Source: SAR202 cluster bacterium
Lineage (GTDB): Bacteria > Chloroflexota > Dehalococcoidia > Lucifugimonadales > VGZR01
Assembly (NCBI GenBank): GCA_016872515.1
Contig: VGZR01000014.1
Coordinates: forward strand, 1-59,914
DNA: 59,914 nucleotides
Direction: 5' to 3'
Under the pieces are notes generated by a model, which did no database searches, had not been told where the DNA came from, and saw nothing but the letters and a program-made list of their open reading frames with translations. Position numbers and translations under genes: made by a program. Below are positions 8,314 to 17,641 of the stretch, piece after piece (the first letter of the stretch is position 1; every line of letters begins with the position of its first letter).

Positions 8314-11300
8314 ATGTCGCTCAGTACCTTAGGAACACTCCTGGAATCGGTTCCCCAGTTCGGAAGGCTGCGGCGGGCGCTGTCGCAGCCGCCGCACCAC
8401 GCCCTGGTACAGGTCATCGGCGAAGCGGCGCCTTTCGTGCTCGCGGCGCTGGCGCGGCCGTCTCCTGCCAAAGCGGAGGCCCTGTTCGGAAATGGAGGCC
8501 CTACTGGGCCGATGCTTGTAGTTACGCCGAGACCGGAGGAGGCACGGCGGCTGTACGAGCAGTTGCTGATCTGGAGCGACGGCGGGAAGGCGCCCGGAAG
8601 CAATGTCCTGCACTTCCCGGAGTCCGAGGCGCTGCCGTTCGAGCGCCTGGCGTCGGACGCGGAGACCGCGCAGCAGCGGCTGCGGACGCTGGCAGCCCTC
8701 GTGGCGAACAAAGACCGCCCAGCGGTCGTGGTCGCTTCGGCGTCCGCCATCAGCCAGAAGACGCTGGCGCGGGCCGCGTACGAGTCGAGCACACACACGC
8801 TGTCGCGCGGCCAGCCGGAGGAACTGGACGACCTGCTGGCCCAGTGGCGGCGGATGGGGTACCGCTTCGAGCCGGTGGTGGACGGGCCCGGCGTGGTGGC
8901 GCGGCGAGGCGGCATCCTCGACATCTTCCCCATCGGCGCGGAGCACCCCGTCCGCATCGAGCTGTGGGGGCCGGAGGTGGACAGCGTCCGCACCTTCGAC
9001 CCCCTGACGCAGCGCTCCATCGCGATGGTGGACGCTGTGGAGGTCATGCCCGCTCAGGAGACGCTGCCGGCGCTGGCCGAGCGGGGCGTGGTGGACCGAC
9101 TGCTGGCAACGATAGACCTGTCGAACTGCAGTCAGGCCGTCCGGGAGCGGCTGACGGAGGAGTCGCACCGGCTGCTGGACGGGTACGACATCGAGGACCT
9201 GGACTTCTACGCCGGGCTGTTCAACACCGGCTCGCTGCTGGACTACCTGCCGGACGAGGCGGTGGTGGTGCGCGCCGGCCCCGACGAGATTGGGCGGGCA
9301 GCGTGGGAAGCGGACGAGCACGCGCACGAACTGCGGACGGTGAAGGAGCAGCGGGGCGAACTGCCGCGGGGGTTCCCGTCGTCCCGCCTGCTCTGGCGGG
9401 ATGTGGAGCCGCAGTTCGACCGGTTCGTGGGCAAGCTGGACGTGCTGGCCTGGGGCGCGACGGACCTGACGCCCCACGAGGTGCTGGAACTGCCGTTCTC
9501 AGCGCCGCCGCGTTACCTGGGAAACCTGGGCCGGTTCTGCGAGGACGTCGAGGCGATGTCGCGCGGCGGCCAGCGGGTGGTCGCGGTGACGTCACTGCCG
9601 AAGCGGCTGGGCGAGGTTCTGGCGGAACGTGGCGTCCGTGCGGTGATGCCCGACGGGCTGGAGACGGCGCCGGAGCCGGGAGTGGTGACGGTGCTCCCGT
9701 CCACCGGCGCGGGCCTAGCCGAGGGGTTCACGCTGACGGCGGACAGCGGACGGCTCGTGGTGTTCAGCGATGCCGAGGTGTTCGGGGTGGCGAAGCGGCG
9801 CCGCGTCGCCAAGCGGCACGTGGCCGCCCGCGAGTCGCCACTGGGCGAGCTGCAGCCGGGGGACTACGTGGTGCATGTCGAGCACGGGGTGGCACGCTTC
9901 CTCGGGACGGGACGGGCGTCCGCGGATGAGGGCGGTGGCGAGTACCTCATCCTGGAGTACGCGGCGGGAGACAAGCTCTACGTGCCGATGGAGCAGCTCG
10001 ACCGCATCTCGCCCTACATCGCGCCGATGGACCGCGCGCCTGCCCTGTCGCGGCTGGGGACGCAGGAGTGGCGCAAGACCAAGGCGCGCGTGGCGAAGGC
10101 TACGCGCGAGATGGCTGCGGAGCTGCTCTCCCTCTACGCGGCAAGGCAGGCGATACAACGGCCGACCTACGGCCCCGACGTGCCCTGGCAGGTGCAGCTG
10201 GAGGACTCGTTCCCCTACGAGGAGACGACCGACCAGGTCAGGACGATGGGCGAGGTGAAGGCCGACATGGGCGGTGAGAAGCCCATGGACCGGCTGGTAT
10301 GCGGCGACGTTGGCTTCGGCAAGACGGAGATAGCGCTGCGGGCGGCATTCAAGGCGGTGCTGGACGGCAAGCAGGTGGCGGTGCTGGTGCCGACGACCGT
10401 TCTAGCGCAGCAGCACTATGTGACCTTCTCGCAACGGCTCAACGCCTTCCCCGTGCGTGTGGACGTGCTCAGCCGGTTCCGCAGCGACCACGAGCAGAAC
10501 GAAATCGTGACGAAGCTGGCGCTGGGGGAGATAGACATCTGCATCGGGACGCACCGGCTCATCCAGAAGGACGTGCGGTTCAAGGACCTGGGCCTCGTCA
10601 TCATAGACGAGGAGCACCGGTTCGGGGTGAGCCACAAGGAGCGGCTGAAGCAGATGCGGCGTGAGGTGGACGTGCTGACGCTCACGGCGACCCCCATCCC
10701 GCGGACGCTGCACATGTCGCTGGCGGGCATCCGGGACATGAGCACTATCGAGACGCCTCCGGAGGACCGGCTGCCTATCAAGACGTACGTGTCGGAGTTT
10801 AGCGATGCGCTCATCCGGGAGGCGGTGCTGAGGGAGCTCGACCGGCAGGGGCAGGTGTACTTCCTGCACAACCGTGTGGATAGCATCGGGTACATGGCCG
10901 ACTACATCCGGCGGATCGTCCCCGAGGCGGAGGTCGGAGTGGCCCACGGGCAGATGCCCGAGGGGCAGCTCGAACAGGCGATGCTGGCGTTCGCCGAGGG
11001 GAAGATGGATGTGCTGGTGTGCACGACCATCATCGAGTCGGGCTTGGACATCCCCAATGTGAACACGCTCATCGTGGACCGCGCGGACACCTTCGGGTTG
11101 GCGCAGCTCTACCAGTTCCGGGGCCGCGTCGGGCGCAGCGCGCGGCGGGCGTACACGTACCTGCTCGTGCCGCAGAGCAGGAGCATCACGGAGACGGCGG
11201 AGAAGCGGCTGAAGACGATGCTGGCGGCGACGGAGCTGGGCGCGGGCTTCCGCATCGCGATGAAGGACCTGGAGATACGCGGCGCGGGGAACATCCTGGG

Positions 11301-11985
11301 AGCCCAGCAGAGCGGCCACATCTACGCGGTGGGGTTCGAGCTGTACACGCGGCTGCTGTCGCAAGCGGCGGAGGAGCTGCGGGCGCGGCAGGCGGCGGGC
11401 CTGCCGCTGGACGGCGCGGGCGAGGGAGCGGAGGCTGATGGGGCCGTTCGCCAGGTCGGCGAGGATGCCGCGATGGAGCTGGAGGCGGTGCTGACCAGGA
11501 CCGAGGCGAAGGCGGCGCAGCCTCCGGCGATAGACCTGGGCATCCCGACCTCCATACCAGAGGAGTACGTGGCGGACCTGCCGACGCGGGTGGGGCTGTA
11601 CCAGCGGCTGGTGAAGCTGGACAAGACGGCGGATGTGGAGGCGATGGAGAAGGAGCTGCTGGACCGGTTCGGGCCGCTGCCGTGGCCGGTGAAGAACCTG
11701 CTGTACGCTGTGCGCCTGCGCATCCTGGCGCAGGGCGCGGACGTGGAGCGGGTGACGAAGGAGGACGCGCGCATCGTGCTACGTCTGCGGCACGACGTTG
11801 GCGGAGCGCGGAACGTGCTCCAGCGGTTGTTCGGCAAACGTGCCGAGGTAGGCAACACGCAGCTGCGCATGCCGCTCGCCGACGGCGGCGACGAGTGGGA
11901 GAAGACGCTGGTGGAGGTGTTGGAGGAACTGGTGGAGTTCAGGGAGCGGTTCGCGGCGGAGGCAAGTATTGGAATCAGAGCATAA
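8314..11985 (+). CDS. mfd: Transcription-repair coupling factor
   Basis: 1223 residues with the full Mfd order. The N-terminus has UvrB-like D1-D2 domains. The RNA-polymerase-interacting domain starts near 510 (LQPGDYVVHVEHGVARFLG). The superfamily 2 translocase has Walker A GDVGFGKTE near 665 and DEEH near 764, with the CTTIIESGLDIPNVNT motif and Q.RGRVGRS helicase motif VI after 900. The TRCF domain D7 lies from about 1070 (PTSIPEEYVADL). Mfd pushes stalled RNA polymerase off damaged DNA and recruits UvrA. AAGGAG precedes ATG 8314. It is divergent from the toxin-antitoxin pair and shares its control region. Confidence 0.98.
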   Translation: MSLSTLGTLLESVPQFGRLRRALSQPPHHALVQVIGEAAPFVLAALARPSPAKAEALFGNGGPTGPMLVVTPRPEEARRLYEQLLIWSDGGKAPGSNVLHFPESEALPFERLASDAETAQQRLRTLAALVANKDRPAVVVASASAISQKTLARAAYESSTHTLSRGQPEELDDLLAQWRRMGYRFEPVVDGPGVVARRGGILDIFPIGAEHPVRIELWGPEVDSVRTFDPLTQRSIAMVDAVEVMPAQETLPALAERGVVDRLLATIDLSNCSQAVRERLTEESHRLLDGYDIEDLDFYAGLFNTGSLLDYLPDEAVVVRAGPDEIGRAAWEADEHAHELRTVKEQRGELPRGFPSSRLLWRDVEPQFDRFVGKLDVLAWGATDLTPHEVLELPFSAPPRYLGNLGRFCEDVEAMSRGGQRVVAVTSLPKRLGEVLAERGVRAVMPDGLETAPEPGVVTVLPSTGAGLAEGFTLTADSGRLVVFSDAEVFGVAKRRRVAKRHVAARESPLGELQPGDYVVHVEHGVARFLGTGRASADEGGGEYLILEYAAGDKLYVPMEQLDRISPYIAPMDRAPALSRLGTQEWRKTKARVAKATREMAAELLSLYAARQAIQRPTYGPDVPWQVQLEDSFPYEETTDQVRTMGEVKADMGGEKPMDRLVCGDVGFGKTEIALRAAFKAVLDGKQVAVLVPTTVLAQQHYVTFSQRLNAFPVRVDVLSRFRSDHEQNEIVTKLALGEIDICIGTHRLIQKDVRFKDLGLVIIDEEHRFGVSHKERLKQMRREVDVLTLTATPIPRTLHMSLAGIRDMSTIETPPEDRLPIKTYVSEFSDALIREAVLRELDRQGQVYFLHNRVDSIGYMADYIRRIVPEAEVGVAHGQMPEGQLEQAMLAFAEGKMDVLVCTTIIESGLDIPNVNTLIVDRADTFGLAQLYQFRGRVGRSARRAYTYLLVPQSRSITETAEKRLKTMLAATELGAGFRIAMKDLEIRGAGNILGAQQSGHIYAVGFELYTRLLSQAAEELRARQAAGLPLDGAGEGAEADGAVRQVGEDAAMELEAVLTRTEAKAAQPPAIDLGIPTSIPEEYVADLPTRVGLYQRLVKLDKTADVEAMEKELLDRFGPLPWPVKNLLYAVRLRILAQGADVERVTKEDARIVLRLRHDVGGARNVLQRLFGKRAEVGNTQLRMPLADGGDEWEKTLVEVLEELVEFRERFAAEASIGIRA

Positions 11986-12057
11986 CAGAAGCGCCGAGTT
12001 AGCTTAGTGAATCAGGTTTGCTCCGTAGGTGGGGCAGAACACTAACCAACTCGTAGT

Positions 12058-12780
12058 TCATAGTGCATCCTGCATCTGCCATGCCCCGAGTATCACGGTC
12101 AACTCAGCCAGCCTCTCAATCCGGGGGCAGGCGGTGAAGCTGGGATGGTTGCGGTCGCGGTCGAGGAGGACGGGGGCGATGCCGGCGGCGCGGGCGCCGT
12201 CCACGTCGGAGGCGGGCTGGTCGCCGACATGCATGGCCTCGTCCGGCTGCACAGCGGCCTTGGAGAGCGCGGCGTGGAAGATGCGGGGGTCGGGCTTCTC
12301 GGCGCCGACCTCCAGCGAGGTGACGGCGAAGTCGAGGTAGGGGGTAAGGCCCAGGTCTTCGGCCAGGGCCTTGGCCGGGCGGTTCATGTTTGAGATCATG
12401 CCCACGACGAGGCCGCGCTCCCGCAGTGCCGTCAGGGTCGGGCGGACGTCCTCGAAGGGCATCAGGTCGTAGCGCTGCTGGCGAACGCGGCGCCAGATGG
12501 CCTCGGCCTGCTCGGTGGAGACCTCGACGCCAGACCCTTTGAGGACGAGGCGCTCGTACTCGGCGAAGAACTGGCGCTTCTCGCCGTCGGCCATGTTCCG
12601 CAGCGGCGCCAGGGCGTTCTGCTTGGCCATGAAGGCGTCGGCGACGGCGTAGCCGCGTAGGACACCTTCGGGCGTCAGCGTGATGCCGAAGTCGGCGCAG
12701 GCGCGGGACTGGATGTCGAACCGCGAGGGCTGGAAGCCCGCCAGGGTGCCGTAGAGGTCGAAGAAAACGGCCTTGAGCAT
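12058..12780 (-). CDS. HAD-superfamily hydrolase
   Basis: 240 residues with all HAD motifs: the nucleophile stretch VFFDLYGTL (Asp8, acid/base position Tyr10), motif II MISNMNR with Ser, Lys in GAEKPDPRIF, and the acidic motif GDQPASDVDGARAAG. The residue two after the nucleophile is Tyr, not Asp, as in many L-2-haloacid-dehalogenase-like or epoxide-hydrolase-like members, so a plain phosphatase role is uncertain. A helical cap lies between motifs I and II. It is last in a leftward run with the ATPase, VWA protein and L25. Confidence 0.88.
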   Translation of the reverse strand: MLKAVFFDLYGTLAGFQPSRFDIQSRACADFGITLTPEGVLRGYAVADAFMAKQNALAPLRNMADGEKRQFFAEYERLVLKGSGVEVSTEQAEAIWRRVRQQRYDLMPFEDVRPTLTALRERGLVVGMISNMNRPAKALAEDLGLTPYLDFAVTSLEVGAEKPDPRIFHAALSKAAVQPDEAMHVGDQPASDVDGARAAGIAPVLLDRDRNHPSFTACPRIERLAELTVILGAWQMQDAL

Positions 12781-12834
12781 GGTGCTCTCAGCTTAGCATA
12801 GGGCCGCCGGGAGTACCGGCCCTATCGAGTGCCC

Positions 12835-14139
12835 TCAGCGGGAGCGTGGCCGGGCCTGGGCCCTTGCTCTCTGAGCAGCAGGTCGGGCTGTAGGTCTGGG
12901 CCCGGGCGCTGCCGGCCTAGCCTTCGGCCTCGGTCTGGGAGAGGGCGCCTTGGCTTTGCTTCTGGTGGGCGGCGCTTTCCTGGACGAAGCTGCCTTTGCC
13001 TTGGCCCTGGACGCGGCTACCGGTCTGGCACCGGTCCGTGTCTTAGGTAGGGGTGTCCGGGCCTTCGGCCTGAGTTTGGGCTTAGGCGGCGGCGCCTTGG
13101 CCTTCGGCTTTGGCTTGGTAGTGGGAGGTTTCGCCTTAGCTTTGACGGGCTGGGCCTTCTTAGTCTTGGAAGGAGCCGCCACGGCTTTGGTGGCCACAGG
13201 TTTGGCCTTCAGCTTCGCGGCTGGAGGCGCAGCTTTGGCTTGGGGCTTAGGTTTGGCCGCTGGGGGCGCGGACTTTGCCGCGGGAGCCGGCGCCGCGGCA
13301 GGCACGGGCTTGGCGGGCGGATGGTCGCGGAGGTCGTAGTACTTGAGGACGGCCTGGCGCAGCTGCTCGGCGTTGGTCAGACGGATGTCCAGCCAGGCCT
13401 GGAGACGGCGGGCGCGCGTGGCCAACTCTTCGTCCAGGTCGCCGGCGTCCATCTTGAGCCGGGAGGCGAGGGTCTCGCGGGTCTCCGGCGAGTTCATGTG
13501 GATGTGGGAGTCGTCGTCGGGCTCCCACCCGGCGAGGGTGACCATACGCCAGCCCGAGCCGTCGCGTGGAACGGTGAGGGTCAGTTGGCTGACGCGGCGG
13601 TTGATGGAGCGCGTCCCCTGTACGAGGCGCAGATTGACGATGGCGTGGAGCCTGGCGATCTGCTCGGCGGGCACGGGGGTGCGGCCTGTGGAGAGGGCGC
13701 GGAAGACCTCTTCGGGCGAATCGGCCCGCAGCGTCGCGCCCAGGGAGTAGCCCTTCGTCAGCGCCTTGAATAGACCGACCAGGGATTTCCCCGATACGCT
13801 GCCGGTGCCTAGTTCGGAAGCCAGGAGATATGTGGAGTTAGGTTTTGCGTCCGCCGGAGGCACGGCATCGGAGCTCCCGCCGTACACATAGACGGGCTGG
13901 TACTTAGGCGGAATGAAGTCCGACAGGGCAGTCAATAGTGTGGTCTTGCCCGCTTGGGGGGCCTGCGAGGCGACGATGACCGAGCTCTTCTTCTCTATCA
14001 GGAGCCAGAGCAGCGCGGCGGTCTCCACGTCCAAGGTGTGGTTCTTAACCAAGTCGAGAAGCGAGAGGCGCTTTTGCGCCCTACCCTCCTCACCCCACCA
14101 CTTCGCTTCGTTTCTGGCTTTTTGCGCCAACCCAAGCAC
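12835..14139 (-). CDS. Secretion-ATPase-like P-loop protein with long Lys/Ala/Pro (histone H1-like) tail
   Basis: 434 residues from a GTG start. The first 270 look like the core of a VirB11/CpaF-type ATPase. LLWLLIEKKSSVIVASQAPQAGKTTLL holds the P-loop (Gly64-Lys65-Thr66), though the first Gly of the usual motif is replaced. Later come a LLASELGTGS segment, LRADSPEEVFRAL (like the T..A.s..e...rl motif) and VNLRLVQGTRSINRRVSQL. Residues 272-434 are low complexity: Lys, Ala, Pro and Arg with AKAKPP-type runs, strongly basic like histone H1 or AlgP tails. It follows the VWA gene by 51 bp. No pilin or secretion genes are present, so its role is open. Confidence 0.65.
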   Translation of the reverse strand: MLGLAQKARNEAKWWGEEGRAQKRLSLLDLVKNHTLDVETAALLWLLIEKKSSVIVASQAPQAGKTTLLTALSDFIPPKYQPVYVYGGSSDAVPPADAKPNSTYLLASELGTGSVSGKSLVGLFKALTKGYSLGATLRADSPEEVFRALSTGRTPVPAEQIARLHAIVNLRLVQGTRSINRRVSQLTLTVPRDGSGWRMVTLAGWEPDDDSHIHMNSPETRETLASRLKMDAGDLDEELATRARRLQAWLDIRLTNAEQLRQAVLKYYDLRDHPPAKPVPAAAPAPAAKSAPPAAKPKPQAKAAPPAAKLKAKPVATKAVAAPSKTKKAQPVKAKAKPPTTKPKPKAKAPPPKPKLRPKARTPLPKTRTGARPVAASRAKAKAASSRKAPPTRSKAKAPSPRPRPKARPAAPGPRPTARPAAQRARAQARPRSR

Positions 14140-14190
14140 CCTCTGGCAGGTTATAGGGAGATTATACGCCGGACACGAAGCGAAGTAAGC

Positions 14191-16224
14191 CTAGGCGACT
14201 TGCTTGCGGCGGCCTCGCAGGTAGTCCACGAGCACGTATCGGCCAAGCTGGCTCGATGAGGCATAGAACGCGCGGCCCCGGTTGACGCGGGCCATGCGAT
14301 CAATGAAATCTATCAGGTAGGCAGTCGTCTCGAGCATGAAGGTGTTGATGGTGATGCCCGCGCGGGTGCAGCGGCGGACCTCGCGGAGCGTTTCGTCTAT
14401 GGTCCGGTAGCTGGGCGGATAGTTGAAGTAGGCCTGGCCGTCTTCGAGGTGGGCGGTCGGCTCGCCGTCGGTGACCATGAGGACTTGGCGGGTGGCCACC
14501 TTGTGCTTGCCGAGCAGTTCGCGGGCGAGCATGAGGGCATGGTGCATGTTGGTGCCGGAGACCCAGCTTTTCCAGGAGGAGTTGGGCAGGTCTTCGCCCC
14601 GGATCTCGGTGGCGTAGTCGGAGAAGCCGACGATGTACAGCTTATCGCGAGGGAAGGCGGTGCGGACGACCCAGTAGAGGGCGAGGGCGACCTTTTTGGC
14701 GGCAAGCCACTTGCCGAACAGGCCCATGGAACGGCTCTGGTCGAGGAGGAGGACCGTAGCGGCCATGCTCAGGTGCTCGGTCTGGTCAACCTCCATGTCC
14801 TCGACGGCCATGCGGACGGGGACGCCAGGGCCTTGGCGGAGGACGGCATTGAAGAGGGTGCGGTAGAGGTTGATGCCCAGGTCGCCGCCGAGCTCCAGTT
14901 TCTTGGCGGTACCGGCAGGCTCGCCGAAGGCGCCGCGGCGGCGGACCTGGTGGCCTCCCAGGCGGTCCTTCTTCATGTCGGCGAAAACCTCGCGGAGCGC
15001 CTGCTGGGCCAGCCTGCGCACGGCTTTCGGGGTCAGCTCTAGGCGGTCGCCGTCGCTGCGGACGAGGCCTGCGTCCTCCATCTGTTTGACGATGTCCTGC
15101 ATGGCCTCGAGGTCGCGCCGGGCCTCCTCGCCGAGATGCTCGCCCACCGCCGATGGGTCGACACCCTGGAGGTCGCCTGAGCGCATGGCCTGCTGAAGCT
15201 GGCGCTCCAAGTCGTCCAGGCTTTGGAGTTGGCCCATGAGCCGCATGGCCTGCTGAAGGTCGAGGGGATCGCCGCCTGTGAAGGGGTAGTCGCGGGCCTG
15301 GAAGGGGGCCAGTTGGGAGAGGCGGGATGCGAGCTCGGCCAACTCGCCTAGGGCGTCCTGGCCCATGGCGGCCTCCAACAGCTCGGCCAACTCGCGGCGC
15401 ATCTCGTCGGACATGCTGGCCATGAGCGAGCCGACGGCTGCCATGCTCTGGGCGAGGCGTTCGAGGAGCTCGTCGAGGCTCGCGGGCCTGTCGGGGTCGA
15501 AGTAGCCGCCGAAGCGCTGCATGAAGGTGTCGAAGTCCGGCTCGCGCCCGTCAACGCGGTCGCGGAGCATCTGGTTGAGGGCGCAAAGCATCTCGCGCGT
15601 GCCCTGGGTCTGCTCTGGGCCGATATTCTGTAGCTGTTGCTTCAGGCTCCGGAAGAGGTATTGAACCATGCGCTGCCTGGGCATGTCTAAGAGTTCCTGG
15701 AACTTGCGGGCAGCTTCGGGGTCCATGAACTCGTAGTCGCTGAGTTCTTTGACCGCGCCGGCGAGGTTTTCGGGAAGCTGGTCGAGGGTCTCGCGGTTGC
15801 GCTTTGCCCGCTCCTCGAGCAGCTTCATGGGGGCAGAAAGGTCCTCTGCGGACTTGGGGGAGCCTGCCATCTGTTCGCGGGCTTGGTCCAGACGCTGCTG
15901 GATGTCCCTTCGCTCGGTGTCCACCACATCGCGGAGGCGTTGGCGGAAATCGTCCATGACGGAGTCGAGGTCGTAGCGCTCCAGCATCTCCTGGCGGAGG
16001 CGGTTGAGACGCTCCTGCATGTCGCGGAGGCCGCCGGTGCGTTCCTGGCCGCGCTGGGGCGGGATTCCGCGCTGGTAGAGGCCACGCAGGGCACGGCGGA
16101 GGTCGCCGTGGGCCAACAGTTCGTCGGAGAGGCGGTCGAATGCGCCCTCTTCGTCTAGGTCGAAGGGGTTTTGGGTGCCGTCCCAGCGGTAGTACTTGTA
16201 CCCGGTCAGAGGTCCACCACTCAC
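14191..16224 (-). CDS. VWA-domain protein with long helical N-terminal region
   Basis: 677 residues. The first 450 are mostly charged helix and probably coiled coil (many DLERQLQQAMR-like segments). The C-terminal VWA domain starts near 485: LLLDQSRSMG is the MIDAS DxSxS motif, SGTNMHHAL provides the Thr, and VLMVTDGEPT the second Asp. VWA proteins of this layout often work with MoxR or chelatase-type AAA+ ATPases, none of which lies nearby. The neighbouring P-loop protein could be the partner. It starts at GTG 16224, 31 bp after rplY, suggesting an operon. Confidence 0.8.
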   Translation of the reverse strand: MSGGPLTGYKYYRWDGTQNPFDLDEEGAFDRLSDELLAHGDLRRALRGLYQRGIPPQRGQERTGGLRDMQERLNRLRQEMLERYDLDSVMDDFRQRLRDVVDTERRDIQQRLDQAREQMAGSPKSAEDLSAPMKLLEERAKRNRETLDQLPENLAGAVKELSDYEFMDPEAARKFQELLDMPRQRMVQYLFRSLKQQLQNIGPEQTQGTREMLCALNQMLRDRVDGREPDFDTFMQRFGGYFDPDRPASLDELLERLAQSMAAVGSLMASMSDEMRRELAELLEAAMGQDALGELAELASRLSQLAPFQARDYPFTGGDPLDLQQAMRLMGQLQSLDDLERQLQQAMRSGDLQGVDPSAVGEHLGEEARRDLEAMQDIVKQMEDAGLVRSDGDRLELTPKAVRRLAQQALREVFADMKKDRLGGHQVRRRGAFGEPAGTAKKLELGGDLGINLYRTLFNAVLRQGPGVPVRMAVEDMEVDQTEHLSMAATVLLLDQSRSMGLFGKWLAAKKVALALYWVVRTAFPRDKLYIVGFSDYATEIRGEDLPNSSWKSWVSGTNMHHALMLARELLGKHKVATRQVLMVTDGEPTAHLEDGQAYFNYPPSYRTIDETLREVRRCTRAGITINTFMLETTAYLIDFIDRMARVNRGRAFYASSSQLGRYVLVDYLRGRRKQVA

Positions 16225-16255
16225 CCTCGTCCTGTACGGATCGAGGAGAAGAAGA

Positions 16256-16945
16256 CTACTTCTTCTTATCCCCTTTCGCTCCCTCCTCTTCCTCGCCCTC
16301 CTCTTCCTCCTTGCGCTCCTTGGCGATGACCTCGACCTCTGCAGCGGCGACCGGCGCGGCGGCCTCTGCAGCGGGCTCCTCCTCCTTCTTCGGCGGGGCT
16401 ACCCTGGCGATGAGGTCTTCTGGGGATGCGAGGATGGTGACGTCGGAGGAGACGACAAGGTCGCGGATGTGGATGGATTTGTCGAAGGTGTCGAGGATGG
16501 AGACGTCCACCTGGATGGAGCCGGGCATCCTCATGGGCAAAGCCTCGACCTCGAGGGTTGGGAGGGCCTGGATGAGAACCCCGCCGAGGTTGCGGACAGC
16601 GGGCGGCTCGCCGACGTACACCACAGGGACTTGTGCGGTGACCTTTTTGGTGACGTCCACTCGCAGGAAGTCCACGTGAACGAACTCCTCGGTGACGGGG
16701 TGGCGTTGCACCTCGCGGACGAAGCAGATGTCTTCGCCGGGCCTGCCTTCGACCTGAACCGATACCGGCTTGTTGGAGCCGACTTGGGGCAGGACCTTCC
16801 GAAGGACAGGAGACTCAACCTGAAGCGTGAGTGGCGGTGCCTCTCCGCCGTAAAGGTGGACGGGGACGACGCCCTTACGCCTAAGAGTGGCGACCTTCTT
16901 GCCGGTCACCTCTCTCGGAAATAGCTTGACCGAAACGACATCCAT
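16256..16945 (-). CDS. rplY: 50S ribosomal protein L25 (CTC form)
   Basis: 229 residues with the two-domain layout of long CTC-type L25. An N-terminal 5S-rRNA-binding beta barrel (VTGKKVATLRRKGVVPVHLYG, later RHPVTEEFVHVDFLRV) is followed by a beta-rich C-terminal domain with LGGVLIQALPTLEVEALP. A Glu/Lys-rich tail of some 35 residues ends the protein. Long tails of this kind are common in L25. ATG 16945 follows GAGAGGGG. It leads a leftward gene run. Confidence 0.96.
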   Translation of the reverse strand: MDVVSVKLFPREVTGKKVATLRRKGVVPVHLYGGEAPPLTLQVESPVLRKVLPQVGSNKPVSVQVEGRPGEDICFVREVQRHPVTEEFVHVDFLRVDVTKKVTAQVPVVYVGEPPAVRNLGGVLIQALPTLEVEALPMRMPGSIQVDVSILDTFDKSIHIRDLVVSSDVTILASPEDLIARVAPPKKEEEPAAEAAAPVAAAEVEVIAKERKEEEEGEEEEGAKGDKKK

Positions 16946-17209
16946 TTGGGGACCCCTCTCCGGCTGGACTAGGTAGTTCAGCCTGCGCCCCGCACGACGG
17001 GGCGACGTTCGACCATGTTACCACAAGAGGGCGGCGGCTTGGGGGAAAGAGTTCGAAGTCTGCTATGTGCCCATTCCGTCGTAGCCCTCGTCCACCAGTC
17101 TCGTTCTGCCAGCCCTCGGCTAAGTCTTCTACGTGACCTATGGCGGCGTGAATAATCACGGCCTCTTCACGCAGAGACGGGCTTACTTCATAGGCTGAGC
17201 TGGCCCACG
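16946..17209. other. Intergenic, probably decayed sequence
   Basis: 264 bp between rplY and the ArsR-rhodanese remnant. Short stretches are open on the minus strand but match no family I recognise. The rplY promoter must lie here; I could not pick a convincing -35/-10 pair. The frame leading into the ArsR remnant is open from about 17189 but loses resemblance before 17210. Confidence 0.4.
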
Positions 17210-17281
17210 CTCCGGTCGGTGGCCGAGTCGCGGCTGGCTGAGGTGCCGCGCATCGTGGAGGAGTTCGCCATCAGCGACTGA
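17210..17281 (+). pseudogene. ArsR regulator remnant fused upstream of rhodanese
   Basis: In frame with the rhodanese gene, residues LRSVAESRLAEVPRIVEEF match the end of the ArsR-type winged helix and linker of the common ArsR-rhodanese fusion proteins. A TGA at 17279-17281 then separates the two parts. The helix-turn-helix itself is missing, so the regulator is dead. Confidence 0.7.
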
Positions 17282-17293
17282 GGTGGCGAGGCG

Positions 17294-17581
17294 GTGTCCA
17301 GGGAAGAAGTCGCGGCGCTAGTCAAGAAGGGCCGTGCCGTGCTCCTGGATGTCCGCCCAGCGGTCGAGTTCCAAGCGGGCCACATCCCACGCGCCATATC
17401 CATCCCGATAGACGAACTGCCCGCGAGGGTGAGCGAGTCGCCACCGGACAAGCGCGTCATCACCTACTGCCGCGGCGCCTACTGCCTCTTCGCCGACGAG
17501 GCCATCGCCCTCCTACGAACGCAAGCATTCGACGTCGCCCGCATGGAGGGCGGCTGGCCCGAGTGGGCCGACGAGCGCTGA
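17294..17581 (+). CDS. Rhodanese-like sulfurtransferase domain, left from an ArsR-rhodanese fusion
   Basis: 95 residues forming one complete rhodanese domain. It starts with SREEVAALVKKGRAVLLDVRPAVEFQAGHIPRA and has the active-site loop CRGAYC, where the first Cys would carry the persulfide. The GTG at 17294 is the first start after the TGA, with a weak site (GGTGGCGAGG). The domain might still be made alone, but the sequence shows that it was once the C-terminal half of a longer regulator. It precedes a GNAT gene by 60 bp. Confidence 0.7.
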   Translation: MSREEVAALVKKGRAVLLDVRPAVEFQAGHIPRAISIPIDELPARVSESPPDKRVITYCRGAYCLFADEAIALLRTQAFDVARMEGGWPEWADER

Positions 17582-17641
17582 TCCGCATCGCCACTCCTGC
17601 TCTTAGCTGAAGCACCCCCAACGGATGCTATACTGCCCGCC

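Noticed and set aside
12835-14139. Type IV pilus or conjugation system
   Set aside because: The ATPase is only VirB11/CpaF-like; no pilin, prepilin peptidase or channel gene is near.
17279-17281. TGA in the ArsR-rhodanese frame as selenocysteine
   Set aside because: The regulator half upstream is itself truncated, the TGA is in a linker with no conserved Cys, and no selenocysteine hairpin is evident.
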